Translations under genes and position numbers: made by a program
The notes under the pieces: generated by a model
The model's input: the letters and a program-made list of their open reading frames with translations, nothing else
What the model was told of the DNA's origin: nothing
Database searches by the model: none
Shown here: one piece after another, positions 55,301-62,494 of the stretch
Layout of the letters: every line of letters begins with the position of its first letter
How positions within the stretch are numbered: the stretch's first letter is position 1
Source: CAZCGA01 sp964498075
GTDB taxonomy: Bacteria; Desulfobacterota; Binatia; HRBIN30
DNA: 64,000 bases
Reading direction: 5' to 3'
Assembly: GCA_964498075.1 (NCBI GenBank)
Contig: CAZCGA010000001.1
Span: forward strand, 103,642 to 167,641

Positions 55301-57076
55301 CTTGTCATCGTCGTCGCGGGCCAGGAGGTTGAGACCCAGCGCCAGGTAGCGATCGGGGATCTTGGTGGCGAGCAGGAAGCGCGCGTTCTCGGCTTCCGGG
55401 CTCGCATTGGCAGGGTCGACCTCCGTGAGAAAGAGGCCGCCGTTGTAGACGGGGACGTTACGGTCGGCGTCACCTCGGTCGATGACTCGGAACAGATCTC
55501 CCAAGCGATCGTAGAGCCCGCACCCGGTCGTCGAGTATTTCTTGCAGAGGCGATCCGTGCTCTCCTCGCCAACGTCGCCGGCGATGGCGGCTACGTCCTG
55601 CTTCAGCTTCGTCAAGCTGCCTTCGAAGTAGCCACGCACTTCCTTCACGGGCAGCAGGTCGCGGGCCTCGGCGTAGAGGAGGAACAGCAAGCGATAGAGA
55701 AACGTCAGCGTACCGTGGAAGACGGCGTCGAGTTCATTCTGCTCCAGTTGCACGGCGTGCAGCCCACGCGCCGCACGCATCTGAGTGATGAAGCCCTCGG
55801 CGAAGTGCGGGAAGATGTCGTCGAACACGCGGTCCTTGAGTCGTTCGCCGAGCTGCTTGGCGTACTGCTCGCTCTGGCGCATGAGCTGGTCGACGAACGT
55901 CGTCCGCGTCGTTTCGCCGTCGAGGGTTGCGTCGCGCGGCTCGACCGCTTGCCGGCGAAACAGCAGCCAGAAGTAACGGAACGGGTCGTTGGGATCGTCC
56001 AGGGCGAGAGTCTCTTCGAGGTCGATCTCGTAATAGTTGGTGGCCCGGGAATGCGTCTTCGCCGCATACAGCCGCCAGTGCTTGCCGTTGGTGACGATGG
56101 CGAACGGCGCCTCGCCGCGCTGCAGGAGACTGACGACGACAGCGCCGGGGTTTTCCTCGGGCGTCTCGGTGTCCCGGCCCTCGTCCTTGCCGTCGAGGAA
56201 GCGTCCCCAGCGATAGGCCAGGCACACCGCCGTGAGTGTTTCATCGTTCGCTCTGAGGCGATAGTCAGGCTCAGGCCGGTCGTCGCCGGCAGGCTTCACC
56301 CCGTCGACATGGAATCCCAACGCACCAAGCGCGGGTTCGAGTAGGCCGCTGCGTAGCTCCTTCTCTGATTTGCCGGCCCAGCGGCTGGCAGCGCGCTCGT
56401 ACAGGGTGCGGAGCGTAAGGAAAGCCGGCTTGGCGTCTTCCTTCCACTCCGGCTGCTCTGGCAGACGCTCGCGCAGGTAGTAGTCGGCGAACAACGCCCG
56501 GTTGTTGAAGTGTTCCTCAGACCAGTCGGCGATGTCGAAGGCGGATCGGAGCTTATCGTACTGGGCGATCGGGTCGGCTTCGGTGTAACTCAGACGGCGC
56601 AGCACCCGCAGATGAACCTTCTCGGGGTCGCGTCGCCGGACGGTGAGGATGCGGGGCCGCACCGACACCTGACGCTGGCTGAAGGGCTGGCCCACCTCTG
56701 CCTTCGGTGCGATCTTCTCCACCAGAACGAAGTCGATGCGCTCGTAGTCGTGGGTGAGGACGAGCAAGTAGTTCCCGGCGCGATTGCGCAATGCCGAGGC
56801 GAGACCGCGCGTGGCGACCAGTGTGACGGATGACAACTCCACGAGATAGACTTGCAGTAAGTTCTCATGATCAGCGAGGCGCTCCAGGTGACGAATCTGT
56901 CGAACGAGCGAGTCGGCGGTTACCCCGATGTTGGCGGGCGATTGATCGAGACGCGCGTCGGTTTGGTAGCCCAGCGTCGCAAAGAACGCCGCGATCTGAT
57001 CACGGCCACTCAGGGCCTGAACATCCTCCCGCCGGATGTCCCTATCGAGCAGCGGAGATGGTGCGTTGTCCGGCAT
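52325..57076 (-). CDS. Eco57I/PglX-type DNA adenine methyltransferase
   Basis: 1583 residues, ATG 57076 with AAGAGG upstream. The AdoMet motif is LDPAMGSGHFLVEAV (DPAMGSG near 765-771), and the catalytic motif IV is GNPPWIRQE (1060-1068), which marks an N6-adenine methyltransferase of the Eco57I class. A target-recognition and helical region follows to the end (LEIELQHLVFDLYSLTPDDV). The N-terminal 300 residues look like a type IIG nuclease module, but at the expected active site PDYRL is followed by AVCLAYRWGRF instead of an ExK, so cutting is probably lost. It likely marks self DNA for the helicase and/or the NACHT nuclease. It is first in the minus-strand operon. Confidence 0.9.
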   Translation of the reverse strand: MPDNAPSPLLDRDIRREDVQALSGRDQIAAFFATLGYQTDARLDQSPANIGVTADSLVRQIRHLERLADHENLLQVYLVELSSVTLVATRGLASALRNRAGNYLLVLTHDYERIDFVLVEKIAPKAEVGQPFSQRQVSVRPRILTVRRRDPEKVHLRVLRRLSYTEADPIAQYDKLRSAFDIADWSEEHFNNRALFADYYLRERLPEQPEWKEDAKPAFLTLRTLYERAASRWAGKSEKELRSGLLEPALGALGFHVDGVKPAGDDRPEPDYRLRANDETLTAVCLAYRWGRFLDGKDEGRDTETPEENPGAVVVSLLQRGEAPFAIVTNGKHWRLYAAKTHSRATNYYEIDLEETLALDDPNDPFRYFWLLFRRQAVEPRDATLDGETTRTTFVDQLMRQSEQYAKQLGERLKDRVFDDIFPHFAEGFITQMRAARGLHAVQLEQNELDAVFHGTLTFLYRLLFLLYAEARDLLPVKEVRGYFEGSLTKLKQDVAAIAGDVGEESTDRLCKKYSTTGCGLYDRLGDLFRVIDRGDADRNVPVYNGGLFLTEVDPANASPEAENARFLLATKIPDRYLALGLNLLARDDDDKTFKRVFIDYKSLGVRQLGSIYEGLLEFRLRIAPEKMAICKGKKTEEIVPYAEAAREKRKILTAGKGKNAAERTRPKGAVYLENDKRERKATGSYYTPDYIVEYIVANTVGPVLAERMEHVRPQLREAQKTLHRQREKAVALQKRYGKADDPEHEAFLKHRDVVDALFGIKVLDPAMGSGHFLVEAVDFVTDRLLDFLNGFPWNPIVYQLRETRETILHELEKQDVTVDAAKLTDVNLLKRHVLKRCIYGVDINPMAVELAKVSLWLDSFTLGAPLSFLDHHLKCGNSLIGATVEEAREAIEGKGVEVDSGDARAQISFFGSRFAGLMLATDLMRHVGELSDVTAAQVKQSREEFQRASDQLAPFKRILDVYASQWFGTAGNTTVSKGRRLAEPPAVTFLKSGHAEAFIQRAAVPEREPALVETTIRTAAAKRFFHWELEFPEVFYGPQPGTTRKIERLPTAGFDAVIGNPPWIRQETIQADKAALAAQFKAVFDSVADIYVFFLARGLTVVAPQRLLGMIVPNKWHRAAYGEKLRRLLAEGEQPVTIVDFGHAPVFPDADTFPCVLIVRNAPPRPDDGHVQVCSVPREVLPTLNLPSFIARSSRNVPTARLSPSGWDLESSGVADLLAKIKQAGVPLREYLGASPLYGIKTGYNEAFLIDQQTRDRLVAEDPKCEPIIRKFLRGRDIQRWHPQWGGQWMIVLKSSENHAWPWANGGDKAEGVLRKTYPSLHRHMSQHEERLRKRADQGRYWWELRSCDYYEAFDHPKVIYQDIAFHSRFALDGDATYSNETCFFLPTGDRVLVAILNSSVTWCYLARNAYHGKDEALRLKTIFMEDVPIPASRNLRASIEEATGKLITLTAERQQASRLFFDSLAKKLGTTRVTQKLEIYWQLDTATLEAEVGRAGASTLTPAARRLLADEHGRQVAQLRPILDQTRRLEIELQHLVFDLYSLTPDDVQLLRSTAPPRDPLALVEAKDQESRKGPPQQRWL

Positions 57077-57178
57077 CGAGCGCGCCTCTTATCACACCGA
57101 GCCACACGCCACACAGCGCCCCGATTCTCTGTGGCTGCCTGCCTCCCAACTCGTCCTTTCGCTGCGCCGCTCGGTGGT

Positions 57179-57184
57179 TATAAT
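57179..57184 (+). promoter_or_regulatory. perfect -10 box (TATAAT) abutting the start of the membrane GT gene
   Basis: TATAAT ends 5 bases before ATG 57190; the -35 area (TTTCGC, 57157-57162, spacer 16) is weak. Transcription would begin at or next to the A of the ATG, so the message should be leaderless. It lies in the 113-base divergent spacer to the methyltransferase. Confidence 0.5.
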
Positions 57185-57189
57185 GCCGC

Positions 57190-58638
57190 ATGGCTCTGCA
57201 TGCCGAACCGGATCGAGTCGAATCGGTACGGGCACCGAGTGTGCCGGCGCGCCGATGGCCGATTGGTGCGGTGCTGATAGCGCTCTGCGGCCCCCTCCTG
57301 ATCGCCTCGTTCCTGAAGTCGGACTGGACACGCAACGACTTCGAGCGCTTCGACAACCTGCCCCTCCTCTTTCTGTTCTTCGCCCTGTGCGCAGGACTCT
57401 GCGGCGCCTACGTCGCGGCGTACTTTCACCGCCACGCCGTCAGCCGCCGCTCAGTTATCGTCACGGGCGGGATCTGCGCGGCGCTGTTGTTGGCCAGCTT
57501 CCCCGTCGGCTCGAAGGACGTGTTTGCCTACGCGTTCCTGGGAAAGATGTGGGGCCACTATCGGGTGAATCCGTACATCGCCGCACCGGAGCAGTTCCAG
57601 GCGGACTCATGGTACGCGTTCCTTTCGGGAAAACCGTTCTCGGTCTACGGCCCGCTGTTTCTGTGGCAGACGTGGCTGGTGGAAGCCGTCACCGGGCGAT
57701 CGTTGTGGGCGGTGGTTTGGCTGCACAAGGCGCTGGCGACGGCGCTGCTGCTGATGAGTCTGTGGATCGCGCGCACGCTCCTGGAGCGCAGCTCCGGCGA
57801 CCGCGCTTCGTGGCTCTTCCTGTTGCTCGCCTGGAACCCTCTCCTCTTGTTCGAGAGCGCCGGCGAGGCGCACAACGACATCGCCATGGTGCTCCTGCTG
57901 CTCGGGGCGTTGTGGTGCTGGCAGGGGCGTCGCTTCACCGCGGCCTTCGCCTTTCTGGCGCTCTCCGTCTGGTACAAGTGGTACAGTATCGTGTTCGTTC
58001 CCGCCTTTCTCATCGACACCCTGAGGCTCTCCGGGCTGCGGACCGCAGTTCGCCAGGCGCTAGGATGCGCCGCCTTGCTGATCGTGAGCGGCGTCGTCCT
58101 GCTCAGCCCGTTGTCGGGATCCCTACCAGCGATCCTCGGCGAGTGGTTGCACCCACAGAAGATGCGCGGCATCTATCCGAACGAGCTGTCGCCGGTGTTG
58201 GCGGCGCTCTTCTGGAGCTTCCGCGCCATCGGGCTCTTCCCGAGCGATCTTGGAGGTCCTCTCTTCGACCTCAGCCGGCTTGCGCTCTTCGCCGCCGCCG
58301 CGGTGCTGATCTTGACCCGGCAGTGGCGCAGCGCCCCGTTGTTTCCAGCCTTGCTCGAAGGCTCCTTTCTGATCGGGCTCGCCGCCTTCATGCTGCTGAT
58401 CACGCAGCTGTGGCCGTGGCATTTGCTCACCGTGGTCGTGCTGGGGATCCTCTGCGACCGCGAGCCCTTCGTGCTCACCGCGGTGGTGCTGACAGTGCTG
58501 GGGATGCTGAGCTACTTCCTCACCTTCGCGATCGCCGCGGTGGCGCTGCTTCTGGTGGTGGCAGCGCTCGGAGTGCTGCGTTGGTCAACCGGGCGTGAGC
58601 TCTACCCGCGCAGCATGTGGGGGAAGAATACGGCGTGA
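57190..58638 (+). CDS. polytopic membrane glycosyltransferase-like protein (GT-C type)
   Basis: 482 residues with about 12 membrane helices. After the first helices comes a loop SFPVGSKDVFAYAFLGKMWG, then NPYIAAPEQF and YGPLFLWQTWLVEA, patterns seen in GT87/MptB-like polyprenol-phosphate mannosyltransferases, where an acidic residue in the first loop is catalytic. NPLLLFESAGEAHNDIAMVL is another family block. It would transfer a sugar from a lipid donor on the outer face of the membrane. Substrate unknown. No other gene on the same strand follows it closely. Confidence 0.75.
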   Translation: MALHAEPDRVESVRAPSVPARRWPIGAVLIALCGPLLIASFLKSDWTRNDFERFDNLPLLFLFFALCAGLCGAYVAAYFHRHAVSRRSVIVTGGICAALLLASFPVGSKDVFAYAFLGKMWGHYRVNPYIAAPEQFQADSWYAFLSGKPFSVYGPLFLWQTWLVEAVTGRSLWAVVWLHKALATALLLMSLWIARTLLERSSGDRASWLFLLLAWNPLLLFESAGEAHNDIAMVLLLLGALWCWQGRRFTAAFAFLALSVWYKWYSIVFVPAFLIDTLRLSGLRTAVRQALGCAALLIVSGVVLLSPLSGSLPAILGEWLHPQKMRGIYPNELSPVLAALFWSFRAIGLFPSDLGGPLFDLSRLALFAAAAVLILTRQWRSAPLFPALLEGSFLIGLAAFMLLITQLWPWHLLTVVVLGILCDREPFVLTAVVLTVLGMLSYFLTFAIAAVALLLVVAALGVLRWSTGRELYPRSMWGKNTA

Positions 58639-58670
58639 GGGCACGCCGGCTCCAATATGCGTGCGGATGG

Positions 58671-58695
58671 AGAGGGGCTGCCCTCAGCCCGCTCT
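58671..58695. terminator. hairpin between convergent membrane-protein genes
   Basis: AGAG-GGGCTG-CCCT-CAGCCC-(G)-CTCT in the 106-base spacer between the ends of the two genes: a 10-bp stem with one bulge. It could serve both directions. Confidence 0.45.
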
Positions 58696-58744
58696 TCCGG
58701 ACGGCATGGGAACAGCGACGGGGCGCGTCAACCGTCTCCGCAAG

Positions 58745-60229
58745 CTACGGGAAGATTCCCGGCGCCGGCGGCGCGGCCTTCAGGTCCAGGTTCTGCGCCC
58801 GGTCGGATCGCACGTACACCTGCGCGACGGCGTCGCCGTAGATGCGTTGCCACCCGGGTTCGTTGACCAGCGGCCACCCCGACCCGGCCGGCAGCAGTGC
58901 CGCGTCGGTCGGATACTGATCGAGCAGTCGTTTCCATCCGGCAGCCCCGCTGAAGAAGCTGAAGTTGTCCTCGACGACCTCTTCGGGAAACAGGGTGGCG
59001 AAGCGCCCGTCGAGCGAGACCTTGACCTGCGGCGCGAGGAACCAGAGCACGTACTCACCCCACTCCAGGGGGACGGCGAGGTTCGCCTGCATGCCGGCTT
59101 CCCGCATCGCCCGCACCGCCGCCGTCGGGTAGTCGGCGGGATCGAAGACGATCTGCACCCCGTCCCCCCGCCAGCGCCAGCCGGTGAGCATGAGCTGCAG
59201 CAGCGCGAGCACGACGACGCCCACATCGATGGCGCGCCGCGCCCCACGACCGAGCGCGATGGACGGTCGTCCTTGGAGCCAATTCGCCGCGTGCTGCAGC
59301 TGCGTCGCCAGCGGCGCCGCGGCGCACAATGCGAAGACGGGAGTGTGCCGCTGATGCTGCAGCGCCAGCAACCCGGCGCCCAGCGCCAGCACGACCTGCC
59401 AACCGTCTTCGCGCCAGCGGTGGAAGAACGGCAAACTGGCCACGAAGAGTCCGAGCATGCCGAAGAAACCCCACTGCGCCACCTCGGCGAGTACCGCAGG
59501 CTGCCATTCGGTGATCGGATGCGCGCGGCTCAGCTCGCTGGCAACGTAGAGGAGGAGGCGCGGTCCGTTGGGATTGAACGCCGTCACTGCGAGCGCCGCG
59601 GCCAACGCGACCCACGGGCGCACTGCGCCGGGCTGTGTCAGGAGGCTCGCCGCCGCAAACAGTCCGAGAATCGCCAGTCCGAGGATGAAGCCGCCGTGCA
59701 GGTTGGCCCAACACAGGAAGACACCGGGCAGCACCCACAGCGCCCGCGGCTTTCCCCGCGCGTAGCGATCGAGCAGTACCAACGTCAGCGCCACACCACA
59801 GTAGGTGAAGATCTGCGGGCGGATGGCGAACCCACGCGCCAGCACGGCAATCGTCAGGACGCCGAGCCCACCGCGGATGTACGACGCGTCGGCGCGCTGG
59901 CGGATCAGACTGAGCAGCAGCAGAACGGTGGCCGTGCCGACCGCCAGCTTCAGCAGCAGCAGGCCCGGTGAGCCGGCGGAGCGGTAGGCCGCCGCGAGGA
60001 GAACCTGTGACAGCCACTCGTGGTTGACCCACGACTGGCCGGCCGTGGTGTAGGCGTAGGGATCGATCTTTGCGATCGTGCCGCCGGCGAGGATGTCGCG
60101 GCCGAAGAGCACATGCCCCCACAGGTCGTTGTCGGCTTCGTTGATCGAGAAGAAGTAGAGGAGACTGCTGCCCAGCAGCAGGCCCCAGGCAGCGTTCGAA
60201 CGCTGCGCGGCGGACGGTGCGGTGCCCAC
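58745..60229 (-). CDS. polytopic membrane protein, GT-C/PMT-like, function unknown
   Basis: 494 residues, ATG 60229. About 10 membrane helices form residues 15-370; the C-terminal about 120 residues are soluble and extracytoplasmic. The N-terminal region EADNDLWGHVLFGRDILAGG, then DPYAYTTAGQSWVNHEWLSQ, follows the pattern of PMT/GT39-like membrane proteins, which have an acidic pair in the first outer loop. The tail has SLDGRFATLFPEEVVEDN. A glycosyltransferase or related lipid-linked sugar enzyme is likely, without proof of substrate. It is 21 bases downstream of the sppA-type gene on the same strand, so probably co-transcribed. Confidence 0.65.
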   Translation of the reverse strand: MGTAPSAAQRSNAAWGLLLGSSLLYFFSINEADNDLWGHVLFGRDILAGGTIAKIDPYAYTTAGQSWVNHEWLSQVLLAAAYRSAGSPGLLLLKLAVGTATVLLLLSLIRQRADASYIRGGLGVLTIAVLARGFAIRPQIFTYCGVALTLVLLDRYARGKPRALWVLPGVFLCWANLHGGFILGLAILGLFAAASLLTQPGAVRPWVALAAALAVTAFNPNGPRLLLYVASELSRAHPITEWQPAVLAEVAQWGFFGMLGLFVASLPFFHRWREDGWQVVLALGAGLLALQHQRHTPVFALCAAAPLATQLQHAANWLQGRPSIALGRGARRAIDVGVVVLALLQLMLTGWRWRGDGVQIVFDPADYPTAAVRAMREAGMQANLAVPLEWGEYVLWFLAPQVKVSLDGRFATLFPEEVVEDNFSFFSGAAGWKRLLDQYPTDAALLPAGSGWPLVNEPGWQRIYGDAVAQVYVRSDRAQNLDLKAAPPAPGIFP

Positions 60230-60250
60230 GCGCGGCTCGCCACTAGTGGT

Positions 60251-61243
60251 TCAGTTTCCGGGCAACCACATGTACAGGAACTGCGGCGACGTATGCGCCA
60301 GGCCGCCGAAGTCGAAATTAACGAGGTTCATCTGCGCCGGCGGCAGCGCGGCGCGCGAGTAGATGTTCTCGGCAAACTCCTCAGGGCGGCGGTACATGAT
60401 GACGCTCGACTGCGTCAGGTTGGCGCGACGCTCCGCGCTGTGCACGGCGTCTTGCAAGTAGCCGATGCGGTCCACCAGCCGTGCTTGCAGCGCCTGATCG
60501 GCGGTGAGGATGCGGCCGTCTGAGATCAGTCGCACCGTCTCGGGCGTGAGATCCGGGCGCCGCTGTCGCACCACCGTCATGAACCGGCCCTGCAGCTCGC
60601 CTAGCACGGTATGCAGGATGCGTGCTTCGTCCGGAGTCATCTTGCGCAGCGGCGAGCCGATGTCCTTCTTGTCGCCCGACTTCACCGTCTGGTCGCTGAT
60701 GCCGAGCTTCTCCATGAGCCCGCTCAGGTTGATGCTATACAGCACCACACCAACGCTACCCGTGACCGTAGTTGGGCTGGCGATGATCTCGTCCGCAGCG
60801 AGGGCGATGTAGTAGGCTCCCGAAGTGGCCATGTCGAGCATCTGCGCCACCACCGGGACGCCGGTCGCCGCTTTGAAATCCATGATCTGCTGAAAGACGG
60901 TGTCACTGGCGGTCACCGTCCCGCCGGGGCTGTTGATGCGCAGCACCACGGCGCGCACCTGGTCATCCTTCGCCGCGCGGCCCAGCTCTTCGCGTACCCG
61001 AGCGGTAGTGCTCTCACGGTGCCGGATGCCGAAGGCGCCCTCCTCGTCCTGATCGCCGATGACGCGGGAGATGTCCACGAGCAGGATCTTGTCGCCGCCT
61101 TCACCCGAGACGACGTGCTCCTCGAGCGGCTGCGGAACGCTGCTGAACGGATTGAGAGTGCCGGTCACGAAGATGCAGCCCGGAAGCAACAGCGCCAGGA
61201 CGGCAAGCGGGTAGGAGCGACTCATGCGGAAGATCGACCTCAT
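60251..61243 (-). CDS. sppA: signal peptide peptidase SppA, short form
   Basis: 330 residues, ATG 61243 with GGGGGA upstream. A membrane or lipoprotein start (AVLALLLPGC) is followed by one S49 peptidase domain. Signatures: LRINSPGGTVTASDTVFQQI, the nucleophile Ser in DMATSGAYYIALAADEI, and the catalytic Lys region TVKSGDKKDIGSP. It cuts leftover signal peptides in or at the inner membrane. The LLPGC motif suggests lipidation, unlike E. coli SppA. Downstream, on the same strand, is the GT-C-like protein. Confidence 0.92.
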   Translation of the reverse strand: MRSIFRMSRSYPLAVLALLLPGCIFVTGTLNPFSSVPQPLEEHVVSGEGGDKILLVDISRVIGDQDEEGAFGIRHRESTTARVREELGRAAKDDQVRAVVLRINSPGGTVTASDTVFQQIMDFKAATGVPVVAQMLDMATSGAYYIALAADEIIASPTTVTGSVGVVLYSINLSGLMEKLGISDQTVKSGDKKDIGSPLRKMTPDEARILHTVLGELQGRFMTVVRQRRPDLTPETVRLISDGRILTADQALQARLVDRIGYLQDAVHSAERRANLTQSSVIMYRRPEEFAENIYSRAALPPAQMNLVNFDFGGLAHTSPQFLYMWLPGN

Positions 61244-61309
61244 CGTTGGTCCCCCATCAGCGTGGGCGCAACTATAGTCAGGAAGCAGACCCGCGTCGAC
61301 CGACCTGGC

Positions 61310-62290
61310 CTACCCGATGTGCGCAACGGCGATCGCCTTTCCTGAGCGCGCCGCGGCGTAGCACGCCGCGGCGATGGCGGCAGCACGGAGACCCTCTTCG
61401 AGCGGAATCGGCATCGGGTCGCCGCGTTGCAGCGCCGTCACGAAATCGCGCAACAGCTCGCGCACCGTCGGGATCGGCGGCGGCACGGCGAGCGGGGTCA
61501 CGGTGCTGCCCTGGACGAGGTGGGCGGTGTTGAGCACGTGGTCCGCAATCAGCTGGCCGCGCTCGCCCACCAGCTCGATCGCGCCGGAGCGGCTTGCGGT
61601 GGCGCGCGACCCGGCCACGCTGGCGATCGCGGCGTCGCCGCCGAGCCGGATCACGGCGCTGAAGTTGTCTTCCGTCCGCCGCGTGCCTACCGAGGTCATC
61701 TCGCAGCTGACGCGATCGGCTTCCAGCCCGCTGAGCACGCGGGCCAGGTCGAAGCTGTGCACGCCGGTATGCAGCGTGATGCCGCCTCCGGCGATGGCCG
61801 GATCATCGATCCAGCCGGGACGCGACGGCTCGAAGTGCTGGCTGATGCGCAGCGCATGAATGCGTCCGATGCGCGCCCCGGCTTCCAGCAGCGTGCGCAC
61901 GACGCCGTTGTAGCGCAGCGTCTGCGCCACCATCACCGGAACGCCCGCGTTGCGCACCGCGCGCAGCATCTGCTGGCCGGAGGCAACACTAACGGCGGCC
62001 GGCTTTTCCAACAACACCGGCCGGCGCGCCGCTGCCGCGGCCTCGATGATCTCGACGTGCGACGTGGGCGGGACGACGATGATCACCGCTTCGACATCAG
62101 GCGCGACGAGCAGCTCGCGATAATCGCCGTAGGCGCGGCAGCCGAGCTCTTCGGCCTGAAGGCGCGCCAGCTCGAGGTTGCGGCGCGCCACGCCGACCAG
62201 ACGCAGATCGGGAAAGTCCTCGACGATGTGTCGAGCGTAGCGGCTGCCGTGCTTGCCGGTGCCGATGAGGCCGATGCCGAGGCGAGTCAT
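61310..62290 (-). CDS. Gfo/Idh/MocA family NAD(P)-dependent oxidoreductase
   Basis: 326 residues, ATG 62290. The N-terminal Rossmann fold starts LGIGLIGTGKHGSRYARHI; VIIVVPPTSHVEIIEAA and VLLEKPAAV (the conserved EKP Lys) follow; the C-terminal alpha/beta domain has GGGITLHTGVHSFDLAR with the expected His. It oxidises or reduces a sugar or cyclitol; the substrate is not readable. Immediately before the ATG is a hairpin that includes the likely ribosome site, so translation may be controlled. The sppA gene is downstream on the same strand. Confidence 0.92.
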   Translation of the reverse strand: MTRLGIGLIGTGKHGSRYARHIVEDFPDLRLVGVARRNLELARLQAEELGCRAYGDYRELLVAPDVEAVIIVVPPTSHVEIIEAAAAARRPVLLEKPAAVSVASGQQMLRAVRNAGVPVMVAQTLRYNGVVRTLLEAGARIGRIHALRISQHFEPSRPGWIDDPAIAGGGITLHTGVHSFDLARVLSGLEADRVSCEMTSVGTRRTEDNFSAVIRLGGDAAIASVAGSRATASRSGAIELVGERGQLIADHVLNTAHLVQGSTVTPLAVPPPIPTVRELLRDFVTALQRGDPMPIPLEEGLRAAAIAAACYAAARSGKAIAVAHIG

Positions 62291-62321
62291 GGAGACACCT
62301 CACGTCCGAGGTGAGGTCTCC
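62291..62321 (-). promoter_or_regulatory. hairpin covering the ribosome site of the Gfo/Idh/MocA gene
   Basis: On the minus strand GGAGA-CCTCAC pairs with GTGAGG-(TG)-TCTCC, and the 3' arm with GAGGTG touches the ATG at 62290. The likely Shine-Dalgarno is thus base-paired: a candidate for translational control. Confidence 0.5.
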
Positions 62322-62357
62322 TCCCCCGAAGAGGTAACCGGGGTTTCGCGAGACAGA

Positions 62358-62445
62358 CCCTTCGACAGGCTCAGGGTGAGCGGAGTGGAGTCTCTATCTT
62401 GAATGAGATGAACCGAATACCGCTCGCGCTGAGCTTGTCGAAGCA
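62358..62445. repeat. inverted pair of REP-like repeats
   Basis: CCCTTCGACAGGCTCAGGG with TGAGCGG (62358-62383) and CCGCTCGCGCTGAGCTTGTCGAAGCA (62420-62445) are near reverse complements. The word TTCGACAGGCTCAGGGTGAGC is a very widespread intergenic palindrome in bacteria. Two facing copies form a typical REP doublet in the 204-base spacer 62291-62494, which holds no gene. Confidence 0.8.
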
Positions 62446-62494
62446 CTGTGCGCCCGTCTATCGAGAATCTCCGAGGCAGAGTGGGCGATCGCCG

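Noticed and set aside
41902..57076. Assignment of the island to DISARM or BREX
   Set aside because: The methyltransferase and helicase resemble those systems, but drmA, drmB, brxC and pglZ equivalents are missing.
41759..57189. Integrase, insertion sequence or att-site borders of the island
   Set aside because: No transposase, integrase, tRNA target or direct repeat was seen at either edge; the only duplicated sequence is the methyltransferase 3' end inside.
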